A stretch of 6,805 nucleotides of DNA from Campylobacterales bacterium. Its GTDB lineage: Bacteria; Campylobacterota; Campylobacteria; Campylobacterales; Sulfurovaceae. The notes beneath the pieces were generated by a model. That model had not been told where the DNA came from. It saw nothing but the letters and a program-made list of their open reading frames with translations, and did no database searches. Location: contig JAFGWQ010000139.1 in NCBI GenBank assembly GCA_016937075.1, positions 1 through 6,805 on the forward strand, written 5' to 3'. Shown in pieces: positions 6,101 through 6,805 of this stretch. Made by a program: the position numbers and the translations under genes. Each line of letters opens with the position of its first letter. The stretch's first letter is position 1.

Positions 6101-6805
6101 AAAATTTATATCTGGCACCAACACCAAAAGTTCTTGGTTCGTTGAATCCTACTATTTGAAATCCTGCTGCTGAGGATCTAAATGAATCTATATACTCTTC
6201 ATCGGTGATATTTTTGACATACCCATAGATATCCCAATCTTTTATCTTATATCCAACTTTTAGATTTGATATGATTGCTCCATCAGCTGTAACCATAGTA
6301 TTGTTTGCTCCATCAAAATAGTTAGTTTCTCCTCTTGCATATGCATCTAATCTTCCATATATTCCACTTTCGCTCACATACGCCATTCCCAGATTTGCCG
6401 TATATCTTGGTGTATTTTCTATCCTTTTACCATCATAGTTTGCTACACCAGTATCATAGTCATCATACTTAGCATCTATAAATCCAATAGCACCTGAGAG
6501 TTCGATATTGTCGGTTAAAAAGTATTTCCCATCTAGCTCAATCCCTTGAGAATGGGCTTTTTTAGCATTGTCTGTTAGAAAAATTGCTCCTCCCCCTGCA
6601 ACCTTGTAAATATGAATATCTTCTATATCCATTCTAAAAACAGAAACATTTAAAAGATAGTTTTCTCCTGTATATTTCATACCCACTTCATAGTTTGTAG
6701 ATCTTTGTGGGTCAAAGCTATTTTCAGCAGTTGCTCCGCTCATAGCAAAATAGTTAAAACCTCCAGGCATATACCCTTTTGAAACAGAAGCAAAAGTGGT
6801 TAAGC
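6099..6805 (-). CDS. TonB-dependent outer-membrane siderophore receptor, C-terminal part (cut by right window edge)
   Basis: The reading frame is open to the right edge, giving 235 codons (the last cut) of a protein normally 650-750 residues long, so the signal peptide, TonB box, plug and most of the barrel lie outside. What is visible is the last part of the beta-barrel: the segment FASVSKGYMPGGFN, a strand-loop signature common in FyuA/ViuA-type siderophore receptors, then alternating polar/aromatic strands (for example NYEVGMKYTG and YLLNVSVFRMDIEDI), the NITDEEY element, and a C-terminal strand with EPRTFGVGARYKF ending in the terminal Phe used for outer-membrane assembly. The Met at 6770 is internal, not a start. 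The receptor would bring a ferric chelate into the periplasm using TonB/ExbBD energy and hand it to the inner-membrane transporters encoded just downstream. The specific ligand cannot be told from this portion. Confidence 0.93.
   Translation of the reverse strand, partial: LTTFASVSKGYMPGGFNYFAMSGATAENSFDPQRSTNYEVGMKYTGENYLLNVSVFRMDIEDIHIYKVAGGGAIFLTDNAKKAHSQGIELDGKYFLTDNIELSGAIGFIDAKYDDYDTGVANYDGKRIENTPRYTANLGMAYVSESGIYGRLDAYARGETNYFDGANNTMVTADGAIISNLKVGYKIKDWDIYGYVKNITDEEYIDSFRSSAAGFQIVGFNEPRTFGVGARYKF

Noticed and set aside
6099..6770. A complete 223-residue protein starting at Met 6770
   Set aside because: The frame continues upstream to the window edge with barrel-like sequence (FASVSKGY), so this Met is internal to a truncated receptor.

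Overview
The window is one piece of an AT-rich, densely packed, Gram-negative genome in which every gene lies on the minus strand. In transcription order (right to left) it holds: the C-terminal part of a TonB-dependent outer-membrane receptor (cut by the right edge), two half-size ABC transporters with fused membrane and ATPase domains, an MFS permease of the RhtX/FptX/YbtX (AmpG-like) kind, a DHA1-type MFS transporter, and the start of a manganese exporter MntP (cut by the left edge). The outer-membrane receptor shows the cell is Gram-negative. Low GC, A/T-ending codons and extreme compaction fit a free-living member of Campylobacterota (Arcobacter, Sulfurimonas or Sulfurospirillum relatives), but this is a guess; no rRNA or marker gene is present.

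The layout is a single tight operon. The receptor and the first ABC gene are 8 bases apart. The next three junctions (ABC/ABC, ABC/MFS, MFS/MFS) are each a 4-base ATGA stop/start overlap, and the DHA1 gene overlaps mntP by 8 bases. There is no intergenic stretch long enough for an internal promoter, leader or terminator, so any promoter (for example one controlled by Fur) must lie beyond the right edge, upstream of the receptor gene.

Read as a pathway, the operon looks like a siderophore-iron import locus. The receptor would take a ferric chelate across the outer membrane. The two ABC half-transporters would form a heterodimer of the YbtPQ/IrtAB type, which has an exporter fold but imports ferric siderophores. 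The RhtX-like MFS protein would be a second inner-membrane route, and the DHA1 protein may export apo-siderophore. The order ABC-ABC-MFS matches ybtP-ybtQ-ybtX of the Yersinia yersiniabactin island. No periplasmic binding protein, FecCD-type permease or siderophore biosynthesis gene is visible. The unexpected element is mntP, translationally joined to the end of the operon, which suggests that iron acquisition and manganese efflux are co-expressed.

No RNA genes, insertion sequences, CRISPR arrays, long repeats or gene-free stretches were seen.
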